Source of the DNA: JAVJRN01 sp040218415
GTDB taxonomy: Bacteria > Bacteroidota > Bacteroidia > Cytophagales > Cyclobacteriaceae
Length of the DNA stretch: 64,000 bases
Assembly (NCBI GenBank): GCA_040218415.1
Contig: JAVJRN010000081.1
Span: 1-64,000, forward strand
Direction: 5' to 3'
The position numbers and the translations under genes are program-made. Below are positions 27,668 to 36,460 of this stretch, one piece after another (within the stretch, counting starts at the first letter, position 1; each line of letters opens with the position of its first letter). The notes below the pieces were generated by a model. The model was not told the DNA's origin. It did no database searches and was given only the letters and a program-made list of their open reading frames with translations.

Positions 27668-28377
27668 GCTGTGTTTTTTTCTATTGAATCAAAATTACTA
27701 CCGAATTTTAATATTCCCGAGATCCTCACAAATTCATTTGGTAAACCAGCGCGAATATCTAATGTATTTAATGTTAACGGATGAGTAAAAGACATTGAGT
27801 TCGCATGTAAGAGCATTGTTTCACTATTCCAAGTTAATTTAAAATGCCTATTCTGCTTATTGCATCCATGCGGACGATCGCCAATAATCGGGTGTAAAAT
27901 ATGCGCCATGTGCTTACGTAGCTGGTGCATTCTCCCGGTTTGAGGTGTTAACTTGACCAAGCTATAGCGTGAAGTAGGGAATTTACCTAGAGCTACTGGT
28001 ATTTCTGATGTTTCTATCGTTTCAAAATCTGTAATTGCTTCTTTAACAATTCCTTTTTCATTGGTCAACGGATAATCTATTAAACCCTTCGGGTCGGTGA
28101 AACCACGAACAATGGCGAGATACTCCTTCTTAATCTCCTTATTTTCAAAAAGTTTTCTGATCGCTGAAAGCGCATTTTTATTTTTCGCAAACAACAAAAC
28201 TCCGGAAGTTTTTCTGTCAAGCCGATGTGCAGGGAAAACGTGTTGGTTGATTTGATCTCTTAGTTCCTGTACTGCAAAAGTGTCAACATCACGGGCAATT
28301 GCGCTCCTATGGACGAGCAATCCATTCGGTTTGTTGATGGCAATATAATTTTCGTCTTCAAATACTATTTCCAGCAA
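27664..28377 (-). CDS. RluA/TruC-family pseudouridine synthase
   Basis: 237 aa with TTG start. Motifs: NKPNGLLVHRS (about 13-23), catalytic Asp in HRLDRKTSGVLLFA (about 51-64), LTPQTGRMHQLRKHMAH (about 143-159) and HPIIGDRPHG. The length and the IAR/HP context fit TruC (tRNA U65) or a small Rlu enzyme. RNA target not decidable. A CheY-like gene overlaps its end. Confidence 0.88.
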   Translation of the reverse strand: MLEIVFEDENYIAINKPNGLLVHRSAIARDVDTFAVQELRDQINQHVFPAHRLDRKTSGVLLFAKNKNALSAIRKLFENKEIKKEYLAIVRGFTDPKGLIDYPLTNEKGIVKEAITDFETIETSEIPVALGKFPTSRYSLVKLTPQTGRMHQLRKHMAHILHPIIGDRPHGCNKQNRHFKLTWNSETMLLHANSMSFTHPLTLNTLDIRAGLPNEFVRISGILKFGSNFDSIEKNTA

Positions 28378-28468
28378 AATTTTCGCAGATTAATTGATTG
28401 TCACGGAAAGAAAGTGCAATTATGGTTACAAAAAACAGAAAAAATCCTATAATTGACATAATTGCCTT

Positions 28469-28476
28469 TAACTTTG
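28469..28476 (+). promoter_or_regulatory. Bacteroidota -7 element before ECF sigma gene
   Basis: TAACTTTG (TAnnTTTG) 7 bases before the ATG at 28484. A TTG at 28453-28455 is only 13 bases upstream, shorter than usual, so the -33 part is uncertain. If used, the transcript would be nearly leaderless. Confidence 0.4.
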
Positions 28477-28483
28477 AAAGTTA

Positions 28484-29080
28484 ATGAATTCCACTTTAGT
28501 CATAAGCCAATATCAACCGATGCTTCAAGCGATAGCTTTTAGGATGGTGGGTTGTATGCACGATGCTGAAGATATTGTGCAAGATACTTTTCTCAAATAT
28601 CTGACAATAGATCAATCCAAAATAGAGAATACCAAAGCCTATCTGATCAAATCGGTCACTAACAACTGCTTAAATCATTTGAACTCTTTTAAGCAAAAGA
28701 AAAAGGACTATTTGGAATCGGTAAAGCTTCCTGAGCTTTTTGAAAAGATTGATTTTTCACATCTGGATTTAAAGCATGAAATCAATGTTGCTATGGAGAT
28801 TCTTCATAAGAAACTTGGGCCTTTGGAAAGGGGCTTGTTCCTGCTTAGAGAGGGTTTTGATTTTGAATATGATGAGCTTCAAAAAATCTTTGACAAGAAA
28901 AAAGACCATTGTCGTCAGCTAGTTTCTAGAGCAAAAGATAAGTTGGCTAAAGAAACTGAGAAATTTTCTGCGGCTAACTTTGATGCTGAAAAGTATATTG
29001 AAGCAATCAATAAAGCCTCCAAACATGGAGATTTCGACGATTTGATGGATCAAATCAGAGGTAAAGAGACTTTCAAATAA
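28484..29080 (+). CDS. ECF-type RNA polymerase sigma factor
   Basis: 198 aa. Region 2: AFRMVGCMHDAEDIVQDTFLKYL (about 18-40) and NTKAYLIKSVTNNCLNHL. Region 4: LGPLERGLFLLREGFDFEYDELQKIF (about 106-131) and CRQLVSRAKDKL. It resembles SigJ-type sigma factors, but the SnoaL-like C-terminal domain they often carry is absent and only a short acidic tail follows. No anti-sigma gene is adjacent; the next gene is a desaturase in the same direction 111 bases on. Confidence 0.85.
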   Translation: MNSTLVISQYQPMLQAIAFRMVGCMHDAEDIVQDTFLKYLTIDQSKIENTKAYLIKSVTNNCLNHLNSFKQKKKDYLESVKLPELFEKIDFSHLDLKHEINVAMEILHKKLGPLERGLFLLREGFDFEYDELQKIFDKKKDHCRQLVSRAKDKLAKETEKFSAANFDAEKYIEAINKASKHGDFDDLMDQIRGKETFK

Positions 29081-29191
29081 AATTAATTTTATTTTTTCTT
29101 CAAGATTCTGTCACAAACGAAAGTTAGCTCTGTCTTAGTAGCATAAGTCAGGTGATCTGGCTCAATTTGAAACTCAGAACTTAAGAATCGA

Positions 29192-29971
29192 ATGGAAGTA
29201 ATTATCCCTTTTTTTATAGCACATTGGTATTTGTCGCTATTCTTTCAAACCTTTTTCTTGCACAGATATGCTGCGCATAAAGCCTTTACAATGAGCCGCT
29301 TTACAGAAAAGGTTTTTTTCGTCCTCACATGGGCTTTCCAAGGATCTAATTATTTAAGTCCTTATGGATATGGTGTTATGCATAGAATGCATCATGCATA
29401 TGCGGATACCGAAGATGACCCTCATTCTCCTACGTACGATGAAACACTCTTCAACATGATGTGGAAAACCAAGACTATTTATTCTGCGATTACAGCTAGA
29501 AAAGTAGATGTTGATAAAAGGTTTACAGAAGGAGTACCTGCATGGCACACATTTGATGCTTTTGCTAGATCTTGGGTTTCAAGACTTTTATGGGGTGGTG
29601 CATATTTTGCAGTTTATTGGGCATTTGCTGATGCTTGGTGGTTATGGTTATTGTTGCCAGCACAGTGGTTGATGTCACCAATTCATGGCGCAATTATTAA
29701 TTGGTTTGCTCATATTTATGGATATACCAATTTTAAAGTTGGTGATACATCTAAGAATTTTTTACCATTTGACTTTTTAATGATGGGTGAGAGCTATCAC
29801 AATAACCATCACAAATATGGCTCTAGAGCAAATTTTGGTGGAGTAAGATGGCATGAGATTGATCCGACTTATCAAGTGATTAAGCTATTGAACTTTTTCG
29901 GAGTAATACATTTGCCAGAAAAGAAAGAAGTGAAGCTAAGACCTGAGACAAAAATTCAGAGAGCTGCTTAA
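29192..29971 (+). CDS. Acyl-CoA/acyl-lipid fatty acid desaturase (delta-9 type)
   Basis: 259 aa. The three His boxes of di-iron membrane desaturases are present: HRYAAH (about 24-29), HRMHHAYADTEDDPHSP (about 65-81) and HNNHHKYGS (about 205-213). Hydrophobic stretches at about 5-22, 40-60, 130-180. This is a stearoyl-CoA-desaturase-like enzyme needing O2 and an electron donor not encoded here. It probably adjusts membrane fluidity. Confidence 0.88.
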   Translation: MEVIIPFFIAHWYLSLFFQTFFLHRYAAHKAFTMSRFTEKVFFVLTWAFQGSNYLSPYGYGVMHRMHHAYADTEDDPHSPTYDETLFNMMWKTKTIYSAITARKVDVDKRFTEGVPAWHTFDAFARSWVSRLLWGGAYFAVYWAFADAWWLWLLLPAQWLMSPIHGAIINWFAHIYGYTNFKVGDTSKNFLPFDFLMMGESYHNNHHKYGSRANFGGVRWHEIDPTYQVIKLLNFFGVIHLPEKKEVKLRPETKIQRAA

Positions 29972-30183
29972 ATAAAATATTACGGAGTTTTAAGGGCTGT
30001 CATTATTGATTCGATCAAATTTCAATAAGGTTTGATACGAGACTTAATGGCAGCTTTTTTGGTTTTTAGGCCTTCGTTTTGTTGACACTAATTATTACTT
30101 TACTTTTCTCTGAGATAGCGGTATTTGGTTGTGTATAGAATGATCGTAAGATTATAAGTTGTGGATTAACCGCTTACAATTAG

Positions 30184-30642
30184 TCAATTGAAATATTTTT
30201 CATAGGCTAAATTTGCTTTCATTTCATTGTTTTCAGGGTCTTTATCCCATAAAGTGAGTCCATTGAAGTAGGCTTTACGCCTGAAAAACATCAGTTGACC
30301 ATTCTGAATTTTATACATAGTATAGTCAGGCTTGATGAATATACCGTCAGTCATGGCTATTGCACACCAACCGCCATACTTAGGGAAAAATCTTTCTTTA
30401 TTTTCATTAAATCTGCCTCTGTTCTCTTCATTAGCGAAATAAATTAAACGACCTTGATATAATGTAGGTATAGATGGTTTCCCTTTAACCGTTTCGTTAT
30501 TGAAAAAAGCAACTGGATCATATCCGTCAAAGAGAACTGTATTTTGTTCACTCGCGTATCGGCCTTGACCATGTGCGAATTGAAATGAAGTCGTGATGAA
30601 TAAAATGAATATTATTTTAAGGAGATTGTGTCTGTTTTCCAT
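30184..30642 (-). CDS. YHS domain-containing secreted protein
   Basis: 152 aa. Signal peptide (cleavage near QFAHGQ, about 26), then a YHS-like domain: LFDGYDPVAFFNN (about 38-50), a beta hairpin with GRLIYFANEENR (about 63-74) and FPKYGGWCAIAMTDG (about 86-100). YHS folds bind metals or act beside P-type ATPases and oxygenases. This short type is typical of Bacteroidota secreted YHS proteins with unknown job. Monocistronic. Confidence 0.82.
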   Translation of the reverse strand: MENRHNLLKIIFILFITTSFQFAHGQGRYASEQNTVLFDGYDPVAFFNNETVKGKPSIPTLYQGRLIYFANEENRGRFNENKERFFPKYGGWCAIAMTDGIFIKPDYTMYKIQNGQLMFFRRKAYFNGLTLWDKDPENNEMKANLAYEKYFN

Positions 30643-30947
30643 TTAAGTAAGGAGTTAAATAATTATCAACTTCAATTGATAATTCAATATAGAGTCAAAT
30701 ATCTCATTTTGCTAAATATACTTGTGACTTTTCCATACAGTTAAGTTTTTCCAGTTTCTCCATTATTTCTCATTTTGATATCTTTTCCGGCATAATTTAT
30801 TGGTAACCCAAGTCAAAATTTTGGATAATTAATACATACCTCCTACCTTGATCGAGAAGTCAACTAGAAGAATTTATTCCAAAAAAAGTAGTAACCTATT
30901 GCTATTTCAATCTATCTGAATAAAGTTTAAGCCTGAATAAAAACTGA
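30643..30947. other. Divergent intergenic region, no gene seen
   Basis: About 305 bases between the YHS gene (minus) and a small membrane protein (plus). Probably holds both promoters. CAAATATC near 30694 is a one-mismatch minus-strand -7 element. No ORF or structured RNA evident. Confidence 0.4.
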
Positions 30948-31145
30948 ATGATAAAATTTCTACAAAATTTCTCCTTTTTTGGAGGTCTCGCTATAGTCTT
31001 ACTTGGAGTCATCATAATTTTAATAACCAATGACACAGGTTATGAACCAAAATTATTGATTAAGATTACGACCATGATGGTCTTTGTATTTGGAATTTCC
31101 ATCTTTTTAATGCTCTATATTAGGTCAAAAGGAAATAAAAGATAG
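30948..31145 (+). CDS. Small two-helix membrane protein
   Basis: 65 aa. Two hydrophobic helices (about 9-28 and 40-57) and a basic C-terminus (RSKGNKR). It ends 3 bases before the REC-LytS gene, so it is co-transcribed with it and might be a membrane partner of that cytosolic kinase. No known family recognised. Confidence 0.65.
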   Translation: MIKFLQNFSFFGGLAIVLLGVIIILITNDTGYEPKLLIKITTMMVFVFGISIFLMLYIRSKGNKR

Positions 31146-31148
31146 CAC

Positions 31149-32135
31149 ATGAGTCAGGGCATTAAAATCCTATATGTTGACGATGAGAAAGGTAACATCG
31201 ATTATTTTCGCTCAGTTTTTCGTCGAAGATATGAAGTGATCACGGCAACATCGGGAGAAGAAGGGTTGAAAATATTAAAGGATGACCCAGACATTGCTAT
31301 TATTTTGACTGATCAGCGGATGCCACGAATGTCAGGAATAGAATTTCTTATGGAATCTATAAGCATCAACGACGAAGCAATTCGCGTCTTGGTCACTGGC
31401 TATGCAGATATGGAGACGGTCATAAGTGCCATTAACAAAGGGCATATCTACTTTTATATATCAAAACCTTGGACTTATGACGAAATGCAAATTATCATAA
31501 GTCGAGCGCTTGACACTTACGAGCTAAAACGACAAAATAAACAGCTTCTTATTGTTTCGGAGCGCAGAGAAAAAGACAAGATTGTAGCACAGCTCGAAAG
31601 CTTAAAAAATCAAATTAATCCACATTTTCTTTTTAATAGTCTCAATACTTTAAGTGCACTTGTTTCTGATAATTTGGAAGCAAGAAGTTTTGTTAGAAAA
31701 TTAAGTAACATTTATCGCTACTTGTTAGATCACAGAATTGAAAATGTTGTCAGTCTACAAGAAGAATTAAAGTTTCTGCAGGACTATTTGCATCTCCAGA
31801 ATATTCGATTCAAGGATGCATTTACGTTTGATTGCCGTGTCGATACAAATTATTATGAACATAAAATACCTACAGCAGCACTTCAATTGATGGTGGAAAA
31901 TACCCTTAAACATAACATCGCTACAAAAGAGAAACCTCTGCATGTGGATATATTCAATGATGGAGATTGGATTTACGTAAAAAACAACTTTCAACCAAAA
32001 ACGATTAAGGATGAGTCATTTGGAATCGGTCAAACAAACCTGAAACAAAGATTTTCTATTCTCACGGAAAAAAAGCTTGAGTTTTCACAAATAGAAAATC
32101 ATTATGTCGTGAAAATTCCTTTAATGATAGATTAG
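31149..32135 (+). CDS. Receiver-LytS-type histidine kinase hybrid
   Basis: 328 aa. N-terminal receiver domain with LYVDDEKG (about 8-15), phospho-acceptor Asp in IILTDQRMPRMSG (about 55) and Lys in YISKPW (about 105). A LytS/His_kinase domain follows: QINPHFLFNSLNTLSALV (H159) and a degenerate ATPase (MVENTLKHNI). No membrane segments, so cytosolic. It is paired with a LytTR regulator gene 31 bases downstream, and a small membrane gene precedes it. Signal flow from receiver to kinase to LytTR is the obvious scheme; the input is unknown. Confidence 0.88.
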   Translation: MSQGIKILYVDDEKGNIDYFRSVFRRRYEVITATSGEEGLKILKDDPDIAIILTDQRMPRMSGIEFLMESISINDEAIRVLVTGYADMETVISAINKGHIYFYISKPWTYDEMQIIISRALDTYELKRQNKQLLIVSERREKDKIVAQLESLKNQINPHFLFNSLNTLSALVSDNLEARSFVRKLSNIYRYLLDHRIENVVSLQEELKFLQDYLHLQNIRFKDAFTFDCRVDTNYYEHKIPTAALQLMVENTLKHNIATKEKPLHVDIFNDGDWIYVKNNFQPKTIKDESFGIGQTNLKQRFSILTEKKLEFSQIENHYVVKIPLMID

Positions 32136-32166
32136 ATGTAAATTAAGAACAACAAAATAGAATATT

Positions 32167-32934
32167 GTGAATATCGCGATTATTGAAGATGAGCCACTAG
32201 CAGCGGAAGACCTTGAAAGAACTTTACTCTCCATAGATAGAGAAGGTTCCATCAGTGTTTCTGCAAAATTGGACAGTGTTAAAACTGCGGTAGATTGGCT
32301 CAGTCACAATACAGTAGATTTGATACTTTCTGATATTGAACTTGGAGATGGATTAAGTTTTGAGATATTCAATCAACTCAAAATCGAAACGCCGATTATC
32401 ATGACTACTGCTTATGATCAATATGCAATTCGTGCCTTCAAAGAAAATAGTATTGATTACCTGTTGAAGCCTATTGACCAGGAAGAGTTGGAATTAGCTA
32501 TTAATAAGTATAAACTCTGGACGAAAGCAAGTAAACATTACGATATAGATGCATTGTTGCAAGCTCTTGATCCGAATATTACACCTGCCTATCAAGAACG
32601 TTTTCTTATTACCTTAGGAGAAAGGATAAAGTCAATCCCAGAAGCTCAAGTGGCCTATTTTTTTAGTGAAGACAGATATACTTATTTGGTCACAAAAAAC
32701 GGGCAACAACATATCATTAATAATAATCTAGGGGAGTTAGAAGAAGCGTTAAACCCTAAAAAATTTTATCGGATCAATAGAAAATTCATTATTTCTTTTG
32801 CTTCAATAAAGAATATGTTAGCGTACTCCAAGAGCAGGGTGAAGATAGAATTGGAACCACCTGCACCCAATAGTATGGATGTGATCGTGAGTGTCGAACG
32901 ATCTGGATCGTTTAAACGTTGGCTAAATGATTAA
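32167..32934 (+). CDS. LytTR-family response regulator
   Basis: 255 aa, GTG start. Receiver (1-120): IIEDEPLAAED (about 4-14), D57 region in LILSDIELGDGL and Lys in YLLKPID (about 102). LytTR DNA-binding domain at about 150-250: AQVAYFFSEDRYTYLVTKNG and FYRINRKFIISFASIKNM. It probably binds direct repeats in promoters. Cognate of the REC-LytS hybrid upstream by adjacency. Confidence 0.9.
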   Translation: MNIAIIEDEPLAAEDLERTLLSIDREGSISVSAKLDSVKTAVDWLSHNTVDLILSDIELGDGLSFEIFNQLKIETPIIMTTAYDQYAIRAFKENSIDYLLKPIDQEELELAINKYKLWTKASKHYDIDALLQALDPNITPAYQERFLITLGERIKSIPEAQVAYFFSEDRYTYLVTKNGQQHIINNNLGELEEALNPKKFYRINRKFIISFASIKNMLAYSKSRVKIELEPPAPNSMDVIVSVERSGSFKRWLND

Positions 32935-33002
32935 AATGTAATGAGGCTTTTGCTTCAATAAACCCCGAAATCGATCTATCAACAATAACAAAAAATTACT
33001 TA

Positions 33003-34262
33003 ATGTCTCACCCTTCTTTTAGTTTAAAAGCAAGCCCAAAAGAGCTGCTTGCCAAGTACCGAAGAGTCAGGGATCAGACGACTCACTTGTGTGAACCTCT
33101 CGAAAAAGAAGATTTTGTAGTCCAACCGATCATGGATGTAAGTCCACCGAAATGGCATTTGGCACATACGACATGGTTTTTTGAAACCTTTATCTTGAAA
33201 GATTATTTTGAGGGGTATCAACTTTTTGATAAAAACTACCCTTACCTTTTTAATAGCTATTACATATCCGCAGGGGATAGGTGGTCACGAACGCAAAGAG
33301 GACATTTGACGCGACCAACAGTTGACGAGATATTTTCATACCGAGCGTATGTGGATGAGCATATATATAAGCTTTTTGACTTGATTCAATTCGATGAACA
33401 GTTGAATTATGTGTTTGAAGTAGGTTTAAATCATGAGCAACAGCATCAAGAGCTTTTGCTTTATGATATTAAATACATTTTAGGTTCAAATCCACTTTTT
33501 CCGGTTTATCGAGAAACAAATCATGTGAAGCAAAGACCATTGGAACAGTCTTGGTTGTCTGTAGATGAAGGTATCTATGAAATTGGCCATCAAGGAGATG
33601 GTTATAAGTTTGATAATGAATTGGGTTGTCATAAAGTTTTTCTGAATCCCTTCTCTATCTCCTCTCAATTGGTAACTAACTCAGAGTATTTGGCTTTTAT
33701 TGAGGCTGGTGGATATGAAAATCATCAATTTTGGCTTTCTGAAGGCTGGGATTGGATAAATAATGCAGTAGAAAAAGCGCCTCTTTACTGGCATAAAATC
33801 AACGGCGAATGGTACACTTACAATCTGGCAGGTTCTGAAAAGCTAGATTTAAGTGAACCTGTAGCACACGTTTCGTTTTACGAGGCGGACGCTTTTGCAA
33901 GATGGAAGGGTTTGAGACTACCCTCTGAATTTGAATGGGAAATTGCTTGCAATAAGTACAGTGATCTAGTGCAAAATGGTAATTTCGTTGAAAAAGAGTT
34001 GTATCGACCCCATAATGAAAACAAGCAGTTTTTCGGCAACTTATGGCAATGGACTTCAACTCCATATCGGCCTTATCCTGGCTTTCAACCTGCGGATGGC
34101 GCTCTAGGAGAATACAACGGTAAATTTATGATTAATACGATGGTGCTACGGGGAGGTTCATACGCGACACCCCAAGATCATATTCGATCAACTTATAGGA
34201 ATTTCTTTCACCCAAACCTTCAATGGATGTTTGCTGGTATACGTCTAGCTCAAGATCTCTAA
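33003..34262 (+). CDS. egtB: EgtB-type sulfoxide synthase (ergothioneine biosynthesis)
   Basis: 419 aa. N-terminal DinB-like iron domain: H55 (HLAHTTWFFE) and the H-x3-H-x-E motif at H144, H148 and E150 (NHEQQHQE). C-terminal FGE-sulfatase-like domain (about 190-419): FEWEIACNKYSDL, FGNLWQWTSTPY and VLRGGSYATPQDHIRSTYRNFF. EgtB couples trimethylhistidine to a thiol, with O2 and Fe(II). The sequence does not show whether the thiol donor is Cys or gamma-glutamyl-Cys; genes for EgtA and EgtC are not nearby. The EgtD gene follows directly. Confidence 0.92.
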   Translation: MSHPSFSLKASPKELLAKYRRVRDQTTHLCEPLEKEDFVVQPIMDVSPPKWHLAHTTWFFETFILKDYFEGYQLFDKNYPYLFNSYYISAGDRWSRTQRGHLTRPTVDEIFSYRAYVDEHIYKLFDLIQFDEQLNYVFEVGLNHEQQHQELLLYDIKYILGSNPLFPVYRETNHVKQRPLEQSWLSVDEGIYEIGHQGDGYKFDNELGCHKVFLNPFSISSQLVTNSEYLAFIEAGGYENHQFWLSEGWDWINNAVEKAPLYWHKINGEWYTYNLAGSEKLDLSEPVAHVSFYEADAFARWKGLRLPSEFEWEIACNKYSDLVQNGNFVEKELYRPHNENKQFFGNLWQWTSTPYRPYPGFQPADGALGEYNGKFMINTMVLRGGSYATPQDHIRSTYRNFFHPNLQWMFAGIRLAQDL

Positions 34263-34347
34263 ACCCTTTTCAACTATCAAAACAGAAACTGAACTTTGCG
34301 AATTTGCTAGAAGTGTTAGTCATGGACTAGCTTCAAAGCCTAAAAAA

Positions 34348-35235
34348 TTGAATTCAATGTATTTCTATGATGAAAAAGGAGATGCACTTTTTCAAAAGAT
34401 TATGCAGTTAGATGAATACTATCTAACGAGATCTGAGTTTGAAATTTTCCAAACTCAAAGTAAGGAAATCGTTGATATGCTAGCATTAGATGACCATTAT
34501 AGGTTGATTGAGCTCGGTGCTGGAGACGGAACAAAAACTAAAGTAGTACTTAAACATTTGATAGAAGCGGGAGTCGATTTTTCCTATAGCCCGATAGATA
34601 TCTCTGCGAATGTTCTTGAAATTTTGAAGAATAATTTAATTCATCAGCTTCCTACACTTCAAATTGAACCTTTGGCTGGTGACTATTTCAAAGTTTTGGA
34701 AGCTTTAAGTTTTAAAGAATATGAGAAAAAAGTAGTATTCTTTTTAGGGTCGAATATTGGAAATTATCTTGGCTCACACGCATCAGATTTTCTTAAAAGC
34801 GTAAGATCTAACTTGTCTGTTGGAGATAAGTTTGTCATTGGAGTGGATCTTAAAAAAGATCCCAAAACCATATTGGCAGCATATAATGACCCGACGGGAG
34901 TCACCGCTGCTTTTAACATGAACTTACTTGATAGGATAAATGCTGAATTGGGTGCTAATTTTGATAAATCCAACTTTATACATAACCCTGTTTATGATCC
35001 ACTATCTGGAGAATGCCGAAGCTACTTAATGAGTATTTGTGATCATGAAGTTTATCTTGAATCATCTGATGATCTTATACATTTTGATAAATGGGAGCCA
35101 ATTTTCATGGAGGTTTCCAAAAAATATTCAATTTCAGAGCTGGAATCTTTAGCTGAATTATGCGGATTCAAGGTTTTAAATCATTTATTTGATGAGAATC
35201 ATTATTATACAGATTCATTTTGGGAAGCAATTTGA
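34348..35235 (+). CDS. egtD: EgtD-type histidine N-alpha-methyltransferase, start uncertain
   Basis: 295 aa from the TTG at 34348 (ATG also at 34357). SAM-binding: LIELGAGDGTKTKVVLKHL (about 50-68), DISAN, LGSNIGNY (about 131) and VGDKFVIGVDLKKDP. The fold matches EgtD, which trimethylates His with three SAM. The reading frame stays open upstream to 34249, and the translation there (residues like CEFARSVSHGLASKPKKLNSMYFYDEKG) looks like the conserved EgtD N-terminus. That part has no ATG, GTG or TTG; the only candidate start is ATC at 34276. A +1 frameshift from EgtB (CTC TAA, 34257-34262) is an alternative. The annotated start is therefore likely too late. Confidence 0.88.
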   Translation: MNSMYFYDEKGDALFQKIMQLDEYYLTRSEFEIFQTQSKEIVDMLALDDHYRLIELGAGDGTKTKVVLKHLIEAGVDFSYSPIDISANVLEILKNNLIHQLPTLQIEPLAGDYFKVLEALSFKEYEKKVVFFLGSNIGNYLGSHASDFLKSVRSNLSVGDKFVIGVDLKKDPKTILAAYNDPTGVTAAFNMNLLDRINAELGANFDKSNFIHNPVYDPLSGECRSYLMSICDHEVYLESSDDLIHFDKWEPIFMEVSKKYSISELESLAELCGFKVLNHLFDENHYYTDSFWEAI

Positions 35236-35263
35236 ATAATAGAAGTGCTATGACTTACCTTTG
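35232..35263 (+). promoter_or_regulatory. Promoter of tRNA-Leu(GAG)
   Basis: TTG at 35232-35234, spacer of 21, TACCTTTG at 35256-35263 (TAnnTTTG). The tRNA begins 13 bases after. Confidence 0.65.
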
Positions 35264-35275
35264 CATTTCTTTAAT

Positions 35276-35361
35276 GCGCACGTGGCGGAATTGGTAGACG
35301 CGCCAGGTTGAGGGCCTGGTGACCGCTTTTGGTCGTGGAAGTTCGACTCTTCTCGTGCGCA
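35276..35361 (+). tRNA. tRNA-Leu (anticodon GAG)
   Basis: Acceptor stem GCGCACG pairs with CGTGCGC, discriminator A. D-arm GCGGAATTGGTAGACGC, anticodon stem CCAGG/CCTGG with loop TTGAGGG (anticodon GAG), a long class II variable arm, and T-arm GGAAG-TTCGACT-CTTCT. Length 86. A promoter lies 13 bases upstream and a terminator 12 bases downstream. No CCA is encoded at the 3' end. Confidence 0.93.
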
Positions 35362-35372
35362 CATTCTTCACC

Positions 35373-35398
35373 AATCCCGCCCAGTGCGGGATTTTTTA
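35373..35398 (+). terminator. Terminator of tRNA-Leu(GAG)
   Basis: Stem AATCCCGC (35373-35380) with GCGGGATT (35386-35393), loop CCAGT, then TTTTTATTT. It ends before the ATG of the M42 peptidase, which rules out an upstream GTG start at 35384 inside the stem. Confidence 0.85.
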
Positions 35399-35413
35399 TT
35401 TAAATTAAGCATT

Positions 35414-36460
35414 ATGCAAGTAGATATTAATCTTTTAAAAGCGATTTGTGAAACTCCTGGCGCTCCAGGCTTTGAACAACCTATTCGTCAGTTGATCATC
35501 CAAGAAATCAAAAACCATGTTGATGATCTTAAAATCGATAACATGGGCAATGTGGTTGCTTTTAAAAAGGGTAGAAGCGCGGAGAAATCAGTCATGGTAG
35601 CTGCTCACATGGATGAAATTGGCTTTTTAGTTTCTCATATTGATGAAAAAGGCTTTATTAGGTTTCAAACGCTAGGAGGCTTTGATCCAAAAACCTTGAC
35701 TGCACAAAGAGTAATAATACATGGAAAGAATCCAATTATTGGAGTAATGGGAAGTAAACCTATCCATGTAATGAAACCTGACGAAAGGAATAAACCTCCC
35801 AAAATCGAGGAATACTTCATTGATTGTGGAATGAGTAAAGAAGAATTGGAAAAGGTCATAGAGATTGGTAGTCCAATTACGCGTGAAAGAGACTTAATCG
35901 AGATGGGTAATTGTGTGAATTGCAAATCGATCGATAATCGGGTTTCAGTATATATTTTAGTCGAGGCATTAAAGATGATGCAAGAACCTGCTTATGATAC
36001 TTATGGGGTATTCACCGTACAAGAGGAAGTTGGAATTAGAGGAGCGAATGTTGCTGCTCACACTTTAAATCCAGATTTTGGTATAGCACTAGATACAACT
36101 ATTGCCTACGACTTACCTGGTGCCCAAGCACATGAACAAGTCACTTCACTTGGAGGCGGAACTGCGGTGAAAATCATGGATGCCATGACCATCTGCGATA
36201 GTAGAATGGTTTCTTTCTTAAAGCAAACCGCAGATAAGCATCAAATCAAGTGGCAACCTGAAATATTAGCTGCTGGAGGTACTGATACGTCTGGAGTACA
36301 GCGAATGGGTAAAAACGGATCAATTGCTGGAGCAATCTCAATCCCGACAAGACACTTGCATCAAGTAATCGAAATGGCAGATAAAGATGATATTACAAGA
36401 TCAATCCAGCTCTTAATCGCTGCTTTGAACGAGTTAGATCAACCAACTTGGGAATATTGA
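35414..36460 (+). CDS. M42-family metallo-aminopeptidase
   Basis: 348 aa from the ATG at 35414; an in-frame GTG at 35384 is inside the tRNA terminator. Motifs: AAHMDEIGF (first metal His, about 65), IDNRVSVYI (Asp bridge), VQEEVGIRGANVAA (catalytic Glu pair, about 204), ALDTTIAYD (Asp metal ligand) and ISIPTRHLHQVIE (His ligand, C-terminal). Co-catalytic dizinc aminopeptidases of M42 form tetrahedral dodecamers that trim peptides. Its stop overlaps the next gene. Confidence 0.9.
   Translation: MQVDINLLKAICETPGAPGFEQPIRQLIIQEIKNHVDDLKIDNMGNVVAFKKGRSAEKSVMVAAHMDEIGFLVSHIDEKGFIRFQTLGGFDPKTLTAQRVIIHGKNPIIGVMGSKPIHVMKPDERNKPPKIEEYFIDCGMSKEELEKVIEIGSPITRERDLIEMGNCVNCKSIDNRVSVYILVEALKMMQEPAYDTYGVFTVQEEVGIRGANVAAHTLNPDFGIALDTTIAYDLPGAQAHEQVTSLGGGTAVKIMDAMTICDSRMVSFLKQTADKHQIKWQPEILAAGGTDTSGVQRMGKNGSIAGAISIPTRHLHQVIEMADKDDITRSIQLLIAALNELDQPTWEY

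Noticed and set aside
35384..35413. GTG start for the M42 peptidase
   Set aside because: It lies in the stem of the tRNA terminator; the ATG at 35414 fits the family N-terminus.
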